Source: Roseburia sp. (lineage in GTDB: Bacteria > Bacillota > Clostridia > Oscillospirales > Ruminococcaceae). Taken from it: 39,362 nucleotides of DNA. Below the pieces are notes generated by a model that had not been told where the DNA came from, did not search any database, and saw nothing but the letters and a program-made list of their open reading frames with translations. The translations under genes were made by a program, and so were the position numbers. Below are positions 1 to 7,825 of this stretch, piece after piece. Numbering within the stretch: position 1 is the stretch's first letter; each line of letters begins with the position of its first letter. The stretch lies in assembly GCA_023666265.1 (NCBI GenBank), contig JAMPCH010000023.1, positions 1-39,362 of the forward strand, read 5' to 3'.

Positions 1-246
1 TACACCGCACAATTATTGTCGTTCGAGTGGCAGTCAGATTTTTTGTCAGATTGTATAGAATTTGGGCAGGAAGGCTGATCTGTCGGTCAGCCCCTCTGTC
101 ACTGCGTGACACCTCCCCCGCCCGGGGGAGACCACCTTTCAAAAAAATTCTGTGCGATATGGCGGAAAATATGGCTGTCAATCGGGCGGCATAAGGCGGG
201 GGACTTCGCTCGCGAAGTCCGGCGGTAATTGTGCGGTGTTGCCTTA
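1..246. repeat. MITE-like repeat family A, copy 1 (left end cut by window)
   Basis: The right terminal repeat reads ATTGTGCGGTGTTGCCTTA and is the near-complement of the left end of the other copies (AAGGCTACACCGCACAAT). The window opens five or six bases inside the left terminus. The interior carries short palindromes: GGCTGATC..GGTCAGCC, TGTCACTGCGTGACA and CTCCCCCGCCCGGGGGAG. This copy also has an extra hairpin, GGACTTCGCTCGCGAAGTCC, near its right end. The last bases, TTA, are the stop codon of the minus-strand V-ATPase subunit I gene. There is no room for a transposase, so the element must be non-autonomous if it is mobile. Confidence 0.85.
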
Positions 247-2256
247 AACCGTCGTGTTTCGGATCGGGTTAAAGGGCTTTCCTCCCGCGCGGAAATAACG
301 GCTGAACAGCTCGTAAAACTCGAGACGGAGGACCTGTATCCCGACGATCAGTCCCTCAAAGCCCGTCACAAAGAGATTTCCGACGACCCCGACGATGATC
401 GTCCCGACCCCGCCGCCGAACATATCGGCGAGGACGCGAAAGACCAGCATCAAGCCCGCGTGGCTCAGAATAAAGCCGCCGATCCTTAAAAACGACATCG
501 TATTCGTGAGATAGGTCAGACAGGTCTCAAAAAGCTCGATGACCCCCTCGATGATAAACGTACCGACCGAGGTCTTCTCCGCGCCGTCCGCCTTTCCGAA
601 TAGCGCCTCGAGCTTGATCAAAAGCTCCTTACCCCGATTATCTCCGCTCTCGGCGGGCTTTTTATCCGCCTTCATCGCGCGAAGGAACGGCTCTTTAAAA
701 AACATAAAGACGAGCGGGACAACGATAAACGCGACAATGTACCACGGCTTCATCAGCTCTAAGCCGATAAAGCTCCCGCCGAGCCCGAGGATGAGCGCGC
801 CGTAAAAGATAAACCCGAGTAGCCCGCTCGCGCCGAAGATCCCATTCTCAACATCCCTCGTTTTGATACAGACGATCATATTCACGATCATCGAGATCAA
901 AACGAGCGCGATCCCGATCAAGAGCGCCCCGATCAAGAGGACGGCCGCGATCCCGAAAAGATCGGACGGCGGACTCTCGTAACCGAGGAGGGTATAGATC
1001 TTAGGGTATTGAAAGAACGGCTTTATGATCTCCTCGCTCCCGAATACCGAGCCGTAAAGAAGCCCGAATACCGCGCTCGACAACCCAATCCGCGTCATGA
1101 TCGGCGCGAGCTTTATCTTCGTGAACCGCGTCAGGATCAGCCCGAGAAGGAAGATCAACAGCCCCTGACCGAGGTCGGCGAACATGATCCCGTAAAGGAG
1201 CATATACGTGATCGCGACGAAGGGGGTCGGGTCGATCCCGCCCGGCGCGGGAAGCCCGTACATCGTCACAAACATCTCAAACGGGCGAAACAGCCGATTG
1301 TTCTTTAGGCGGACGGGCGCGTCCTTATCGTGCTTGACCGAGCCGGTCGTGATCGAGACCCCCTCGGGCATGAGCCTTTTAAACTCCTCCGCCCGATCCG
1401 AGGGGATATAGCCCGAACAAAAGAAGCGATTTCCCGCGACGAGCGCGTTATTACGGAGCGCGTAGCCGTTATTGATCGAGATGAGCTTGGCGTAAACGCG
1501 CGAGAGCTTTTCGCCCTCCTTCGCGGCGATCTCGGCGATCCCGCGCTCGATCTCCTCGATCTTACGCGTCTCCTCGGTCATGACCTCGATGAGGCGCTCC
1601 TTGGACTGATCGGCGTTCCCGTTCAGATAATCGGGGAGCTTGACCCGCTGAAACTCGAGGGAATTAAAGAGATAGTCAGTCGCCGTCCGCTGTTCCCTCG
1701 GGGCGAGATAAAGACACCATGTATAATTCTGATCGCTCTCAAAGGGAAAGAAGACGAACGGCTCATCCTCATAAAACTCGAGCTTACGGATATTGTCGGA
1801 GGGCATCCGCCCGAAGCGCACCTTGATATACTTACAGGCGAAAAGCTCCTCAAAGCTCGCGTTAAAATCCGATAAACGGATCAGGTTATTAAAGATCGCG
1901 ACGTGAGACCTTAGCTGTTCGTCGAGCGCGACGTGTTCCTCAAAGAGACCGCTGTATTTTTCGTCGACCTCGTCGAGATAGCGCTTAAAGTCGATGCTGA
2001 CGCTGTATTCGACCGTGTCGTAGGGCGCGGCGGGGTCGAGCTTTACGCCGAGCGCGTCCGCGATACTCCGACAGCGCTTGATCATTCGGTCGTATACGCC
2101 CTTATCGCGGAGACTTTTCGCGACGAGCGGTACGCCCGAGGTGTCCGGCGGCGGGTTGATATGAAAGTACCCGCTTTCACAGCATTTGATCAAGACCCGA
2201 TTGATCTCGCGGATCGGTCCGTCGATATTCACGAGCGTGAGCTGTTCGATCGCCAT
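244..2256 (-). CDS. ntpI: V-type ATP synthase subunit I
   Basis: This is the membrane stator/rotor-facing subunit (a/I family) of a V/A-type ATPase that couples ATP to H+ or Na+ movement. The N-terminal ~330 residues are soluble and charged with coiled-coil character. The C-terminal half has about seven hydrophobic helices and contains the family motif FLRIGGFILSHAGLML, with the arginine expected to line the ion path. At 670 aa the length is normal. I chose the second Met (MAIEQLTLVNI) because AGGAAGGG lies about 12 bases upstream, whereas it abuts the first Met (2268). It follows the C-subunit gene after a 150-bp spacer. The remaining subunits (K, E, F, A, B, D) are not in the window and presumably lie past the left edge. 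The stop codon is formed by the terminal bases of repeat A copy 1. Confidence 0.93.
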   Translation of the reverse strand: MAIEQLTLVNIDGPIREINRVLIKCCESGYFHINPPPDTSGVPLVAKSLRDKGVYDRMIKRCRSIADALGVKLDPAAPYDTVEYSVSIDFKRYLDEVDEKYSGLFEEHVALDEQLRSHVAIFNNLIRLSDFNASFEELFACKYIKVRFGRMPSDNIRKLEFYEDEPFVFFPFESDQNYTWCLYLAPREQRTATDYLFNSLEFQRVKLPDYLNGNADQSKERLIEVMTEETRKIEEIERGIAEIAAKEGEKLSRVYAKLISINNGYALRNNALVAGNRFFCSGYIPSDRAEEFKRLMPEGVSITTGSVKHDKDAPVRLKNNRLFRPFEMFVTMYGLPAPGGIDPTPFVAITYMLLYGIMFADLGQGLLIFLLGLILTRFTKIKLAPIMTRIGLSSAVFGLLYGSVFGSEEIIKPFFQYPKIYTLLGYESPPSDLFGIAAVLLIGALLIGIALVLISMIVNMIVCIKTRDVENGIFGASGLLGFIFYGALILGLGGSFIGLELMKPWYIVAFIVVPLVFMFFKEPFLRAMKADKKPAESGDNRGKELLIKLEALFGKADGAEKTSVGTFIIEGVIELFETCLTYLTNTMSFLRIGGFILSHAGLMLVFRVLADMFGGGVGTIIVGVVGNLFVTGFEGLIVGIQVLRLEFYELFSRYFRAGGKPFNPIRNTTV

Positions 2257-2287
2257 AGATATGATCATCCCTTCCTATGGAGACGCT

Positions 2288-2388
2288 TACGCCGGGCGCT
2301 TGTTTTTTTTCGCTCCGACGCGGCGTAAACAACGGGTTTAAAAGATCGCCGATCCTTTAAACTCGATCCTTCCCTGCGTAATACGCAG
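2288..2388. other. Three consecutive inverted repeats between ntpC and ntpI
   Basis: The spacer holds TTACGCCG (2288-2295) paired with CGGCGTAA (2321-2328); TTTAAAAGATCG (2337-2348) paired with CGATCCTTTAAA (2350-2361), with one wobble and a one-base gap; and the perfect CTGCGTA-A-TACGCAG (2374-2388). None is followed by a clear T-run in the direction of transcription, so they look like mRNA processing or stability elements, or operators, rather than terminators. Confidence 0.5.
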
Positions 2389-2407
2389 TACTGCAATTAA
2401 AAAATAT

Positions 2408-3427
2408 TTAAATAATAATGTATTTTTCGATCTCCTGCGGCGCCATACCGTAATGGATCCCCTCGACGATCTTTTGTAGGTTCGTCTGTTCCGTCTCGAG
2501 GAGGATCATAAGCGCGTAGAGCGCCTCCGCCTCGTTCGCGGTCAGCGCGAGCCGACGGCGAAAGAATTCGTAGTTCCCGCGCGCGATCGCGATCTCGGGG
2601 AGGTCGGGGTCGACGAGGATATCCCGAGAGATACACCGCTCGGAGAGGAGGCGCATAAGCGCCGCCCCGGGGTCGGCGGCGGAGAGCGCCTCGTCGATCT
2701 CATAGGGCTTAACGCGATAGCGATAAGGGAGGATCAGCTCTTTTATCCGCCCCGCGTCGGTATCAAAAAATCGCTTTAGGCGATAACAGGTCATCACGTT
2801 CGCACAGTCCGCCTTCCTTAAAAAGAAGGACTTTAGCCGCTCACGCTGTTTCCCCCTCTCGCTTCGGTCGATCTCGCCGAAAGCCCAAGCGAGTACCGCG
2901 CCGTTCACGGCGATGATACAGCGGTTTACGTCGAGCTCACCCCCGCGTAAGAGCGGCGCGAGCGGGCGCTCAAAGATCGTTCCCCCGAGCGCGGCGAGAA
3001 GCGTCTCGCCATCCTTCGCCTTGGCGAGCGCCTCGGGGCTCAGCCCGATCCGCCCGATGAGGTGATCGGGATAAGCGAGATAAAACGACTCCTGTTTTCC
3101 CGTCCCGACCGCGACAAGAGCCTTGGCGAGCTGGCGCGCCTCTTGGCTCTTGATATAAAAATCCATGATCCCGTCTCGTCGGGCGGAGAAGCGCCTAATC
3201 CGCCGATAGCTCTCAAAAACAGCCCTCCCGAGGACGCGTTCGACCTGTCCCCGATGAAAGAGCGAAACGTCGGAATCCGAAAAGACGCCTATGTATCGCG
3301 GCGTCCCTTTTAAATAAGAGACAACGGCGTGTATAGAGCTTCGATGCACGAGATTTTCGTAATCCTCTTTTTTAAGGAGCGTCCCATAGACCGCCTTTGA
3401 TTTCGCGATCACCGCGCCGTTCGCCAT
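2408..3427 (-). CDS. ntpC: V-type ATP synthase subunit C
   Basis: This is the V-ATPase C/d-family subunit, the funnel that links the central stalk to the membrane c/K ring. The 339-aa all-helical protein matches the family in length and in its repeated helical bundles. The N-terminal stretch contains the typical YGTLLKKEDYENLV, and the C-terminal half the pattern of an FRRRLALTANEAEAL helix. Two starts are possible: ATG at 3427 and an in-frame GTG at 3436. I give the ATG, since the GGGTGAGG just upstream can act as ribosome-binding site. The gene starts about 30 bases after the small stalk subunit gene and is clearly in the same operon. The order G/H-C-I differs from the commoner I-K-E-C-F-A-B-D order. 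Confidence 0.85.
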   Translation of the reverse strand: MANGAVIAKSKAVYGTLLKKEDYENLVHRSSIHAVVSYLKGTPRYIGVFSDSDVSLFHRGQVERVLGRAVFESYRRIRRFSARRDGIMDFYIKSQEARQLAKALVAVGTGKQESFYLAYPDHLIGRIGLSPEALAKAKDGETLLAALGGTIFERPLAPLLRGGELDVNRCIIAVNGAVLAWAFGEIDRSERGKQRERLKSFFLRKADCANVMTCYRLKRFFDTDAGRIKELILPYRYRVKPYEIDEALSAADPGAALMRLLSERCISRDILVDPDLPEIAIARGNYEFFRRRLALTANEAEALYALMILLETEQTNLQKIVEGIHYGMAPQEIEKYIII

Positions 3428-3459
3428 CGCCCTCACCCCCGAGATCCGCTAAAACCGGC

Positions 3460-3768
3460 TTATTCAAAAATACGCGCTAAAATTTCTTTTTTCCATTCGT
3501 CGGCGTTCTCGCCGACGATCCGATCGAGCCGACGACATTTCTCATCCGTATCCGCCTCGATCTCAGCGACCGAGGCGTCGGACGCCGCCCCGATCTCGCC
3601 GCAGACACGCTCGGTCTCGTTCCCGATCGCCGCGCGGGTCTCCTCGGTGAGGCGCTCACACTCCTCGGCGGCGGACTCGCGGATCCGTCGCGCCTCCTCG
3701 GCGGCGGCTTCGGTCTTTGACCGCGCCTCGCGGTCAAGCTCGATCATCGCCTGAACGGTATATTTCAT
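3460..3768 (-). CDS. V-type ATPase peripheral-stalk subunit, G/H-like
   Basis: A 102-aa protein that is almost wholly one charged amphipathic helix, rich in Glu, Arg and Ala. It has the heptad pattern expected of the peripheral-stalk coiled coil of V/A ATPases (NtpF/AhaH/subunit G type) that pairs with subunit E. It is first in the operon, directly before the C and I genes, which is the main reason for the call; sequence identity alone would be weak. The start is ATG at 3768, seven bases after a strong GGAGGAGG ribosome-binding site; a GTG three bases upstream is a poorer choice. The C-terminus ends in a short conserved-looking WKKEILARIFE. Confidence 0.72.
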   Translation of the reverse strand: MKYTVQAMIELDREARSKTEAAAEEARRIRESAAEECERLTEETRAAIGNETERVCGEIGAASDASVAEIEADTDEKCRRLDRIVGENADEWKKEILARIFE

Positions 3769-3816
3769 CACGCGACCTCCTCCCGATCGTTGCGCTTTCG
3801 CGCGACTTCCCTATAT

Positions 3817-3845
3817 AATATAAAACTTTTCGGGATTTTTTTCAA
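3817..3845 (-). promoter_or_regulatory. Sigma-A promoter of the V-ATPase operon
   Basis: On the minus strand the -35 TTGAAA (3845-3840) and the -10 TATATT (3822-3817) are separated by exactly 17 bases. Transcription would start near 3810, about 40 bases before the first gene of the operon. Confidence 0.75.
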
Positions 3846-3989
3846 CGGCAAAATAACCTAAAAAACCGCAAAATTCTCAGCAAAATTCATCAAAATGTAC
3901 AATCTGCACCCTTTGAGCGTCTCCCGAGTGCGGATCTTTTGCTTTTTTCTTTTTGGGAAGGAGCGGGGAGAGGGCGAGTGCGCGTTCAT

Positions 3990-4070
3990 CTATTCCTCCA
4001 TCGCGCTGACCGCTTCTTCCGCCGTATCATAAGGTCCGTTTAAGTTTACCCTAATCTGTAAATTTGCCAT
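3990..4070 (-). CDS. Tiny ORF (26 aa) behind a consensus promoter
   Basis: An ATG-TAG reading frame of 26 codons starting MANLQIRVNLNGP and ending AVSAMEE. It is preceded by AGGAAG 10 bases upstream and by an exact-consensus promoter. I do not recognise the peptide. It is polar, has no membrane segment or signal peptide, and ends in an acidic helix-like stretch. It could be a genuine small protein, the surviving N-terminus of a decayed gene, or a coincidental frame in a small RNA. Downstream, 3846-3989 shows no clear terminator. It lies between the DUF3990 module and the V-ATPase operon, on the same strand as both. Confidence 0.5.
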   Translation of the reverse strand: MANLQIRVNLNGPYDTAEEAVSAMEE

Positions 4071-4110
4071 AATGATCGTTCTTCCTTTTTGATTTGTTAT
4101 ATTATATTGT

Positions 4111-4139
4111 ATTATATTACAATTGTGCGGATATGTCAA
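4111..4139 (-). promoter_or_regulatory. Exact-consensus sigma-A promoter
   Basis: TTGACA (4139-4134) and TATAAT (4116-4111) with 17 bases between them on the minus strand, the ideal housekeeping promoter. Transcription would begin near 4104, about 34 bases before the 26-codon ORF. Confidence 0.88.
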
Positions 4140-4175
4140 TATTTTTCATAGCTGTTTAAATGATTTTTCATCCCT

Positions 4176-4385
4176 TTATAATCCCGCTCTTTTCCCCGAG
4201 ATATAACGGTCAATATCCCGAATGATCAGCTTTTCGCCCATTGTATGGAGCGAACCGAAAAAATCCATGATATAATCATATACGTCGTATTCCTCAAAAA
4301 GCCTTGATACCTCCGCGCCGGAAAGTTTTTTCGCGTAACGGTATCTTTCCATACAGTATACTAAAAAATTCCCCTCTTGGCTCAT
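4176..4385 (-). CDS. DUF3791 domain protein
   Basis: A 69-aa soluble helical protein with the DUF3791 pattern: FLVYCMERYRYAKKLSG, then SRLFEEYDVYDYIMDFFG, SLHTMGE and a final IRDIDRYIS. The molecular function of DUF3791 is not known. It is repeatedly found beside DUF3990 ADP-ribosyltransferase-like genes, as here, and is a candidate antitoxin or accessory factor (inference). Its ATG directly follows the TAA of the preceding gene with no intervening base, so the three genes are translationally coupled. The family call is confident, the role is not. Confidence 0.8.
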   Translation of the reverse strand: MSQEGNFLVYCMERYRYAKKLSGAEVSRLFEEYDVYDYIMDFFGSLHTMGEKLIIRDIDRYISGKRAGL

Positions 4386-4625
4386 TTATACTTCCTCCGG
4401 ATAATCATAAGTCCCCGCGATCAGCTCGTCCTGATACAGAGAATACAGCGTAAGCGGACTGAAATGCCACAGCTTCGTTTTTTCGTCCGACAGCTCGCCG
4501 TAGAGTCTTGATCGATAAAAACGAGAGACCGCCCGCGCTTCGCTCTGGTTGCTGTTTTGGGTGATAAGCGCTATGACCTGTGGGACCATAACGGAAAGTA
4601 ACGCGCTGAATTGATTTTCATTCAT
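4386..4625 (-). CDS. Small DUF3990-associated protein
   Basis: A 79-aa protein. Its N-terminal half is a hydrophobic helix ([11 protein letters not shown]) followed by a [12 protein letters not shown] helix. The C-terminal half has the pattern [19 protein letters not shown] then YPEEV. I know this pattern only as an unnamed family encoded between DUF3990 and DUF3791 genes; I cannot give a function. The ATG overlaps the stop of the upstream DUF3990 gene by four bases (ATGA), so the two are coupled. With its neighbours it forms a compact three-gene module that could be a toxin-antitoxin-like system. Confidence 0.72.
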   Translation of the reverse strand: MNENQFSALLSVMVPQVIALITQNSNQSEARAVSRFYRSRLYGELSDEKTKLWHFSPLTLYSLYQDELIAGTYDYPEEV

Positions 4626-5104
4626 ACGAGAACGCTCCTTTGAAATCGAAGATATTTCAGAGACCTCTCCGTCGCAAAAACAAGCTGATCATACAGGTTT
4701 TTGATCTTGAGCGCCTCTAGGGTCTGTTCCTTTGTGAGGACGCCCGCCGTATAGAGCGTTAAGGTCTGATAAACGCTGTCGTCCGCGACCGCGCCATAGA
4801 TCATATCATATCGCTTACCGCTGTAAGCCCCCTGTCGACAAGCCGAGACGAAATCGAGCCATTTTTCGTCGGGGGACTCAAAGCGTAAAAGCTCGCATGC
4901 CGAAAAAGCGAGCCTTTCGTCGATCTCGTAAATATTTAGGGTCGGTACGCCCATTTTTCGGTTGACCGATACCTTACGCGCGAAGCTTACGGCTTGTTCC
5001 TCGTTGGTCGTCGTATAAAACCCATAGCCGAAGTCTAAAAAGCGGTTTTGTTTTATCAGTCTCGGCTGTTCGACTATTTCGTTACTGCCATGATATACGA
5101 TCAT
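4622..5104 (-). CDS. DUF3990 protein, ADP-ribosyltransferase-like
   Basis: A 160-aa soluble protein of the DUF3990 family, which belongs to the ADP-ribosyltransferase fold clan. The sequence starts MIVYHGSNE, with the first-strand histidine (YHGS). It then has [20 protein letters not shown], the central Tyr/Phe-rich NAD-pocket motif, followed by [25 protein letters not shown] and, near the end, [14 protein letters not shown]. In relatives the last motif usually carries Gln or Glu after an aromatic-x pattern; here it is ATER, so Glu is available as a catalytic residue. Target and physiological role are unknown; a toxin acting on host RNA or protein is an inference. RBS AAGGGA is 8-10 bases upstream. 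It begins 37 bases after the CCA-transferase-like gene and overlaps its downstream partner by four bases. Confidence 0.82.
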   Translation of the reverse strand: MIVYHGSNEIVEQPRLIKQNRFLDFGYGFYTTTNEEQAVSFARKVSVNRKMGVPTLNIYEIDERLAFSACELLRFESPDEKWLDFVSACRQGAYSGKRYDMIYGAVADDSVYQTLTLYTAGVLTKEQTLEALKIKNLYDQLVFATERSLKYLRFQRSVLV

Positions 5105-5141
5105 CGGTTTGATCCCTTTCTCTTTCGCGATCGTCGAAGGA

Positions 5142-6395
5142 CTATCTCCCCCTCCCCCTCGGTCGCTCCAGCCCGTCCGCGAGGGCGCGAAGCTCCGCCG
5201 CTCTCAGCTCAAAGGCGCGATCGGGGTTCTTCGCACGGAGGTTCGCCGCCTGAAACAAAAGTAAGCTTTTCACGCGGGGGATCCCATACTCGGCGGTAAA
5301 GGCGGAGAGATTCTCCTCCGTGATCTCCTCGTCGTGATGAAGGATCAAAAACTCGATCTCCTCGGCTTCCTCCGCCGGGACGACGAGTTCTTTCAAGATC
5401 TCCCGCGCGAGCATCGCGCCGCGCTCCTCGTGACCGTCGTAGGAATTATAGATCCCCCGATCCGCCTCACAGTCCCGCTTCCCGATCCCGTGGAGGAGGA
5501 GCGCGAGGCGGATCGTCCCGTCGGGGACGGCGTAGCCGACCGACCGCGCGATATGCTCAAAAAGGGGATATTCCTGGACAATGCTCCGCTGGGGGTAGCC
5601 GTCCTCCTCCGCGAGCTTTGGGATCAGCTCGAATACGATCGGGCGAAAGGTCAAAAGCGCGTCCGTGACCTTCTTCCCGAGGAGGACGTCCTTCATCAGG
5701 ACGCTGAGCCATTCGCGCGGGACCGCCCCGATCAGCTCGCTCCGATTCGCCGAGAGAGCTTTTAGGGTATATCCGCTCACCGCGATCCCGCTTTGAGAGA
5801 GACGGCGAACGGCGTTCAGCGCGACGGTCGGGTTCTCGAGAAGGACGGGGATACTCGGCTTCATCGGCGCTTTCTTATCCTTTTTCGAGCGCCGCTCGGC
5901 TTCCGCGCGGGCGCGGCGCTCCGCCTCCTCGTCCTGCGCCTCGCGTTCGCCGACCGCGCGGAGGACGATCCGCCGCTCCGAGATACATTCCGCCCCGCCG
6001 AAGGGGTCGTAAAGCCCCGTCTCGGGCGAATAAGCGATCGCGTCCGCCGTATAGACCCGGTGGCGAAGGTCGTCGTCAAGGGTCAGCTCGCGCCGCCCAT
6101 AGATCTCCTTCCCGTCCGCGCCGATCCCACGATACGGCGAGACCGAGATCCCCATCGCCCCGCTGATTAGGATCATCTCCCCCGGGAGCTTCCCCACCGT
6201 CGTCTTAAACCGCTCCTCAAAGATCGCCGCGATCCGCTCCGGCTCAATATCCGCGACGATGTCAAAATCGCGCGGCTTCTCCCCGCAGATCATCTCGCGG
6301 ACACAGTCGCCGACCAAGACCGGCGTATAAGTATGCTCCTTTAAGATCCCGAGGATCTCGACGACCTGTTCGGGGAGGTCAAATTTTATGTTCAC
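5142..6395 (-). CDS. CCA tRNA nucleotidyltransferase-like HD protein, degenerate
   Basis: A 417-aa protein aligned end to end with class II CCA-adding enzymes, which add CCA to tRNA 3' ends in the cytoplasm. The nucleotidyltransferase head is visible (VGDCVREMI at ~28, DFDIVAD at ~43, YDPFGG near 125), as are the neck and a C-terminal HD-like region. Several signature residues are altered. The RRDFTxNA motif reads RHRVYTADA, the template-reading EDxxR region reads [12 protein letters not shown], and the HD pair reads LLHGIGK. A charged ~35-residue helix is inserted before the neck. It may therefore be a paralogue with another substrate rather than the housekeeping enzyme. Start is GTG after AAAGGGCGG. 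The DUF3990 module follows 37 bases downstream and may be co-transcribed. Confidence 0.78.
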   Translation of the reverse strand: MNIKFDLPEQVVEILGILKEHTYTPVLVGDCVREMICGEKPRDFDIVADIEPERIAAIFEERFKTTVGKLPGEMILISGAMGISVSPYRGIGADGKEIYGRRELTLDDDLRHRVYTADAIAYSPETGLYDPFGGAECISERRIVLRAVGEREAQDEEAERRARAEAERRSKKDKKAPMKPSIPVLLENPTVALNAVRRLSQSGIAVSGYTLKALSANRSELIGAVPREWLSVLMKDVLLGKKVTDALLTFRPIVFELIPKLAEEDGYPQRSIVQEYPLFEHIARSVGYAVPDGTIRLALLLHGIGKRDCEADRGIYNSYDGHEERGAMLAREILKELVVPAEEAEEIEFLILHHDEEITEENLSAFTAEYGIPRVKSLLLFQAANLRAKNPDRAFELRAAELRALADGLERPRGRGR

Positions 6396-6445
6396 GACCG
6401 ATCCGCCCTTTCTTTGTTTTATGTTTATTTTTTATGGAAGGAGTG

Positions 6446-7825
6446 CTACGTCTCCCATTCGTAAAAAATCTCACAGCCCGGGTTTTTACTTTTGAGCCTC
6501 TCGGCGAACGCTTCGTCGACCGCGCTGTCGGGCGCGTAAAGCTCGCGAAGCGACGTTAGCTTTAAGATCGGCTCGGGGTCGGCGAGATACGCGCCCGCGA
6601 TCCCGAGATATTCGAGCTTCGTGAGCTTTTTTACGGGCGAGAGATCGCGTACTTGAGTCATATTGAGGTTCAGCGTCTTTAGCTCGGTCATCCCCGACAC
6701 CGCCGAAATATCCTCGATCTCGTTTTGCGCCAGCTCGAGCGCGGTCAGCTTTTTTAACCCCTTCAGCGCCGAAATATCCGCGATCTTATTATAAGAGAGA
6801 CAGAGCGTTTCGAGGTTTTTCAGCTTTTTAAGTCCCGAAATATCCTCCACGTCGCACATCAACAGGTACAGTTCCTTTAGCTCCGTCAGCCCGCTCAAAA
6901 AGTCACAGCTCCCGATCGAAACGTCACAGAGGGCGAGCGCGGACAGCTCCGTCATATGGGCGATCGCGTCATAAAAGCGATAAACGCTGATCCCCGTTAA
7001 GCCCGTGACCGAGAGGGTCTTTAGCCCGTCGAGCTTTGAGATACTGTCAAAATCGCGCATTTGACAGTTATTCAGCGTCAGGGAGGTAAGCTGTTTGAGC
7101 GCGGCGAGGTCGCCGCCCTTGACCTCCTCCGTCCGGCTTAAAGTGAGGCGCTCGAGCTTTTTCAAGCTTTTCAGCGCGGAAATATCCTTTAAGTAGCGGT
7201 TATCGATCTCGAGCTCCCGTAAATTTTTCAGCTTTTTGAGCGCGGAGAGATCCTCAAACGCGCCGTACCCGAGTGAAAGCTTTTTAAGCTTCGTTAAATT
7301 TTTGATCGGGGCGAGATCCTTCATCGCCCTCGCGGGGACGTCGAGCGAAAGCTCGGTCAGCTTTTTGAGCGACCCGACCGCCTCGATCCCCTCACAGCTC
7401 ATATTATAATAGCGAAACAGGGTAAGCCCCGCCGCCTTCTTTAAAAACGAAAGCTCCTCCGCCCCGTCGTTGTTGTACAAGACGAGCTGTTTTAAGTCCT
7501 TTAGCTCCGAGAGCGCGTCGAGGTTTTTGACGTTCGCGCTGACGATAAAAAGGCTTTGGAGCGTGGGGAGCTTCTCGGCGATCTCCGCTAGGTCGACCGT
7601 CTCCTTCCCGATAAAGGTATAGCTCGTGTATTCGGGGGCATAGGTCCGCGCCGCCCAAAGCGCGAGCGCGTTGTCCTCCTCGCCGCTCACGAGACAGAGC
7701 CGCTTTGTCGCGGGGGAAAAGGCTTCGCCGCAGAGCTTTACCTTTTTGGTCGCCGCGTAGCCCCGAACGGGGAACAGACCCGCTAAAAGCACGACCACCA
7801 GCAATAAGCTAAGAATTTTTTTCAT
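6446..7825 (-). CDS. Secreted leucine-rich-repeat protein
   Basis: A 459-aa protein with a clear signal peptide (MKKILSLLLVVVLLAGLFP, cleavage likely after the YAA at ~25). About 14 internalin/SDS22-type repeats of 21-24 residues follow, typically LxxLKxLTxLxLxxNxIxDIS, covering most of the chain. A short acidic tail (EIFYEWET) ends it. There is no LPxTG motif, cell-wall-binding repeat or C-terminal membrane anchor, so it is probably released or held non-covalently. LRR proteins of this kind bind proteins or glycans; the partner is unknown. Start is ATG 7825, with GGAGGAAGG upstream. The first 17 bases overlap the end of the PP-loop ATPase gene, so translation is coupled, although no functional link is obvious. 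Confidence 0.88.
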   Translation of the reverse strand: MKKILSLLLVVVLLAGLFPVRGYAATKKVKLCGEAFSPATKRLCLVSGEEDNALALWAARTYAPEYTSYTFIGKETVDLAEIAEKLPTLQSLFIVSANVKNLDALSELKDLKQLVLYNNDGAEELSFLKKAAGLTLFRYYNMSCEGIEAVGSLKKLTELSLDVPARAMKDLAPIKNLTKLKKLSLGYGAFEDLSALKKLKNLRELEIDNRYLKDISALKSLKKLERLTLSRTEEVKGGDLAALKQLTSLTLNNCQMRDFDSISKLDGLKTLSVTGLTGISVYRFYDAIAHMTELSALALCDVSIGSCDFLSGLTELKELYLLMCDVEDISGLKKLKNLETLCLSYNKIADISALKGLKKLTALELAQNEIEDISAVSGMTELKTLNLNMTQVRDLSPVKKLTKLEYLGIAGAYLADPEPILKLTSLRELYAPDSAVDEAFAERLKSKNPGCEIFYEWET

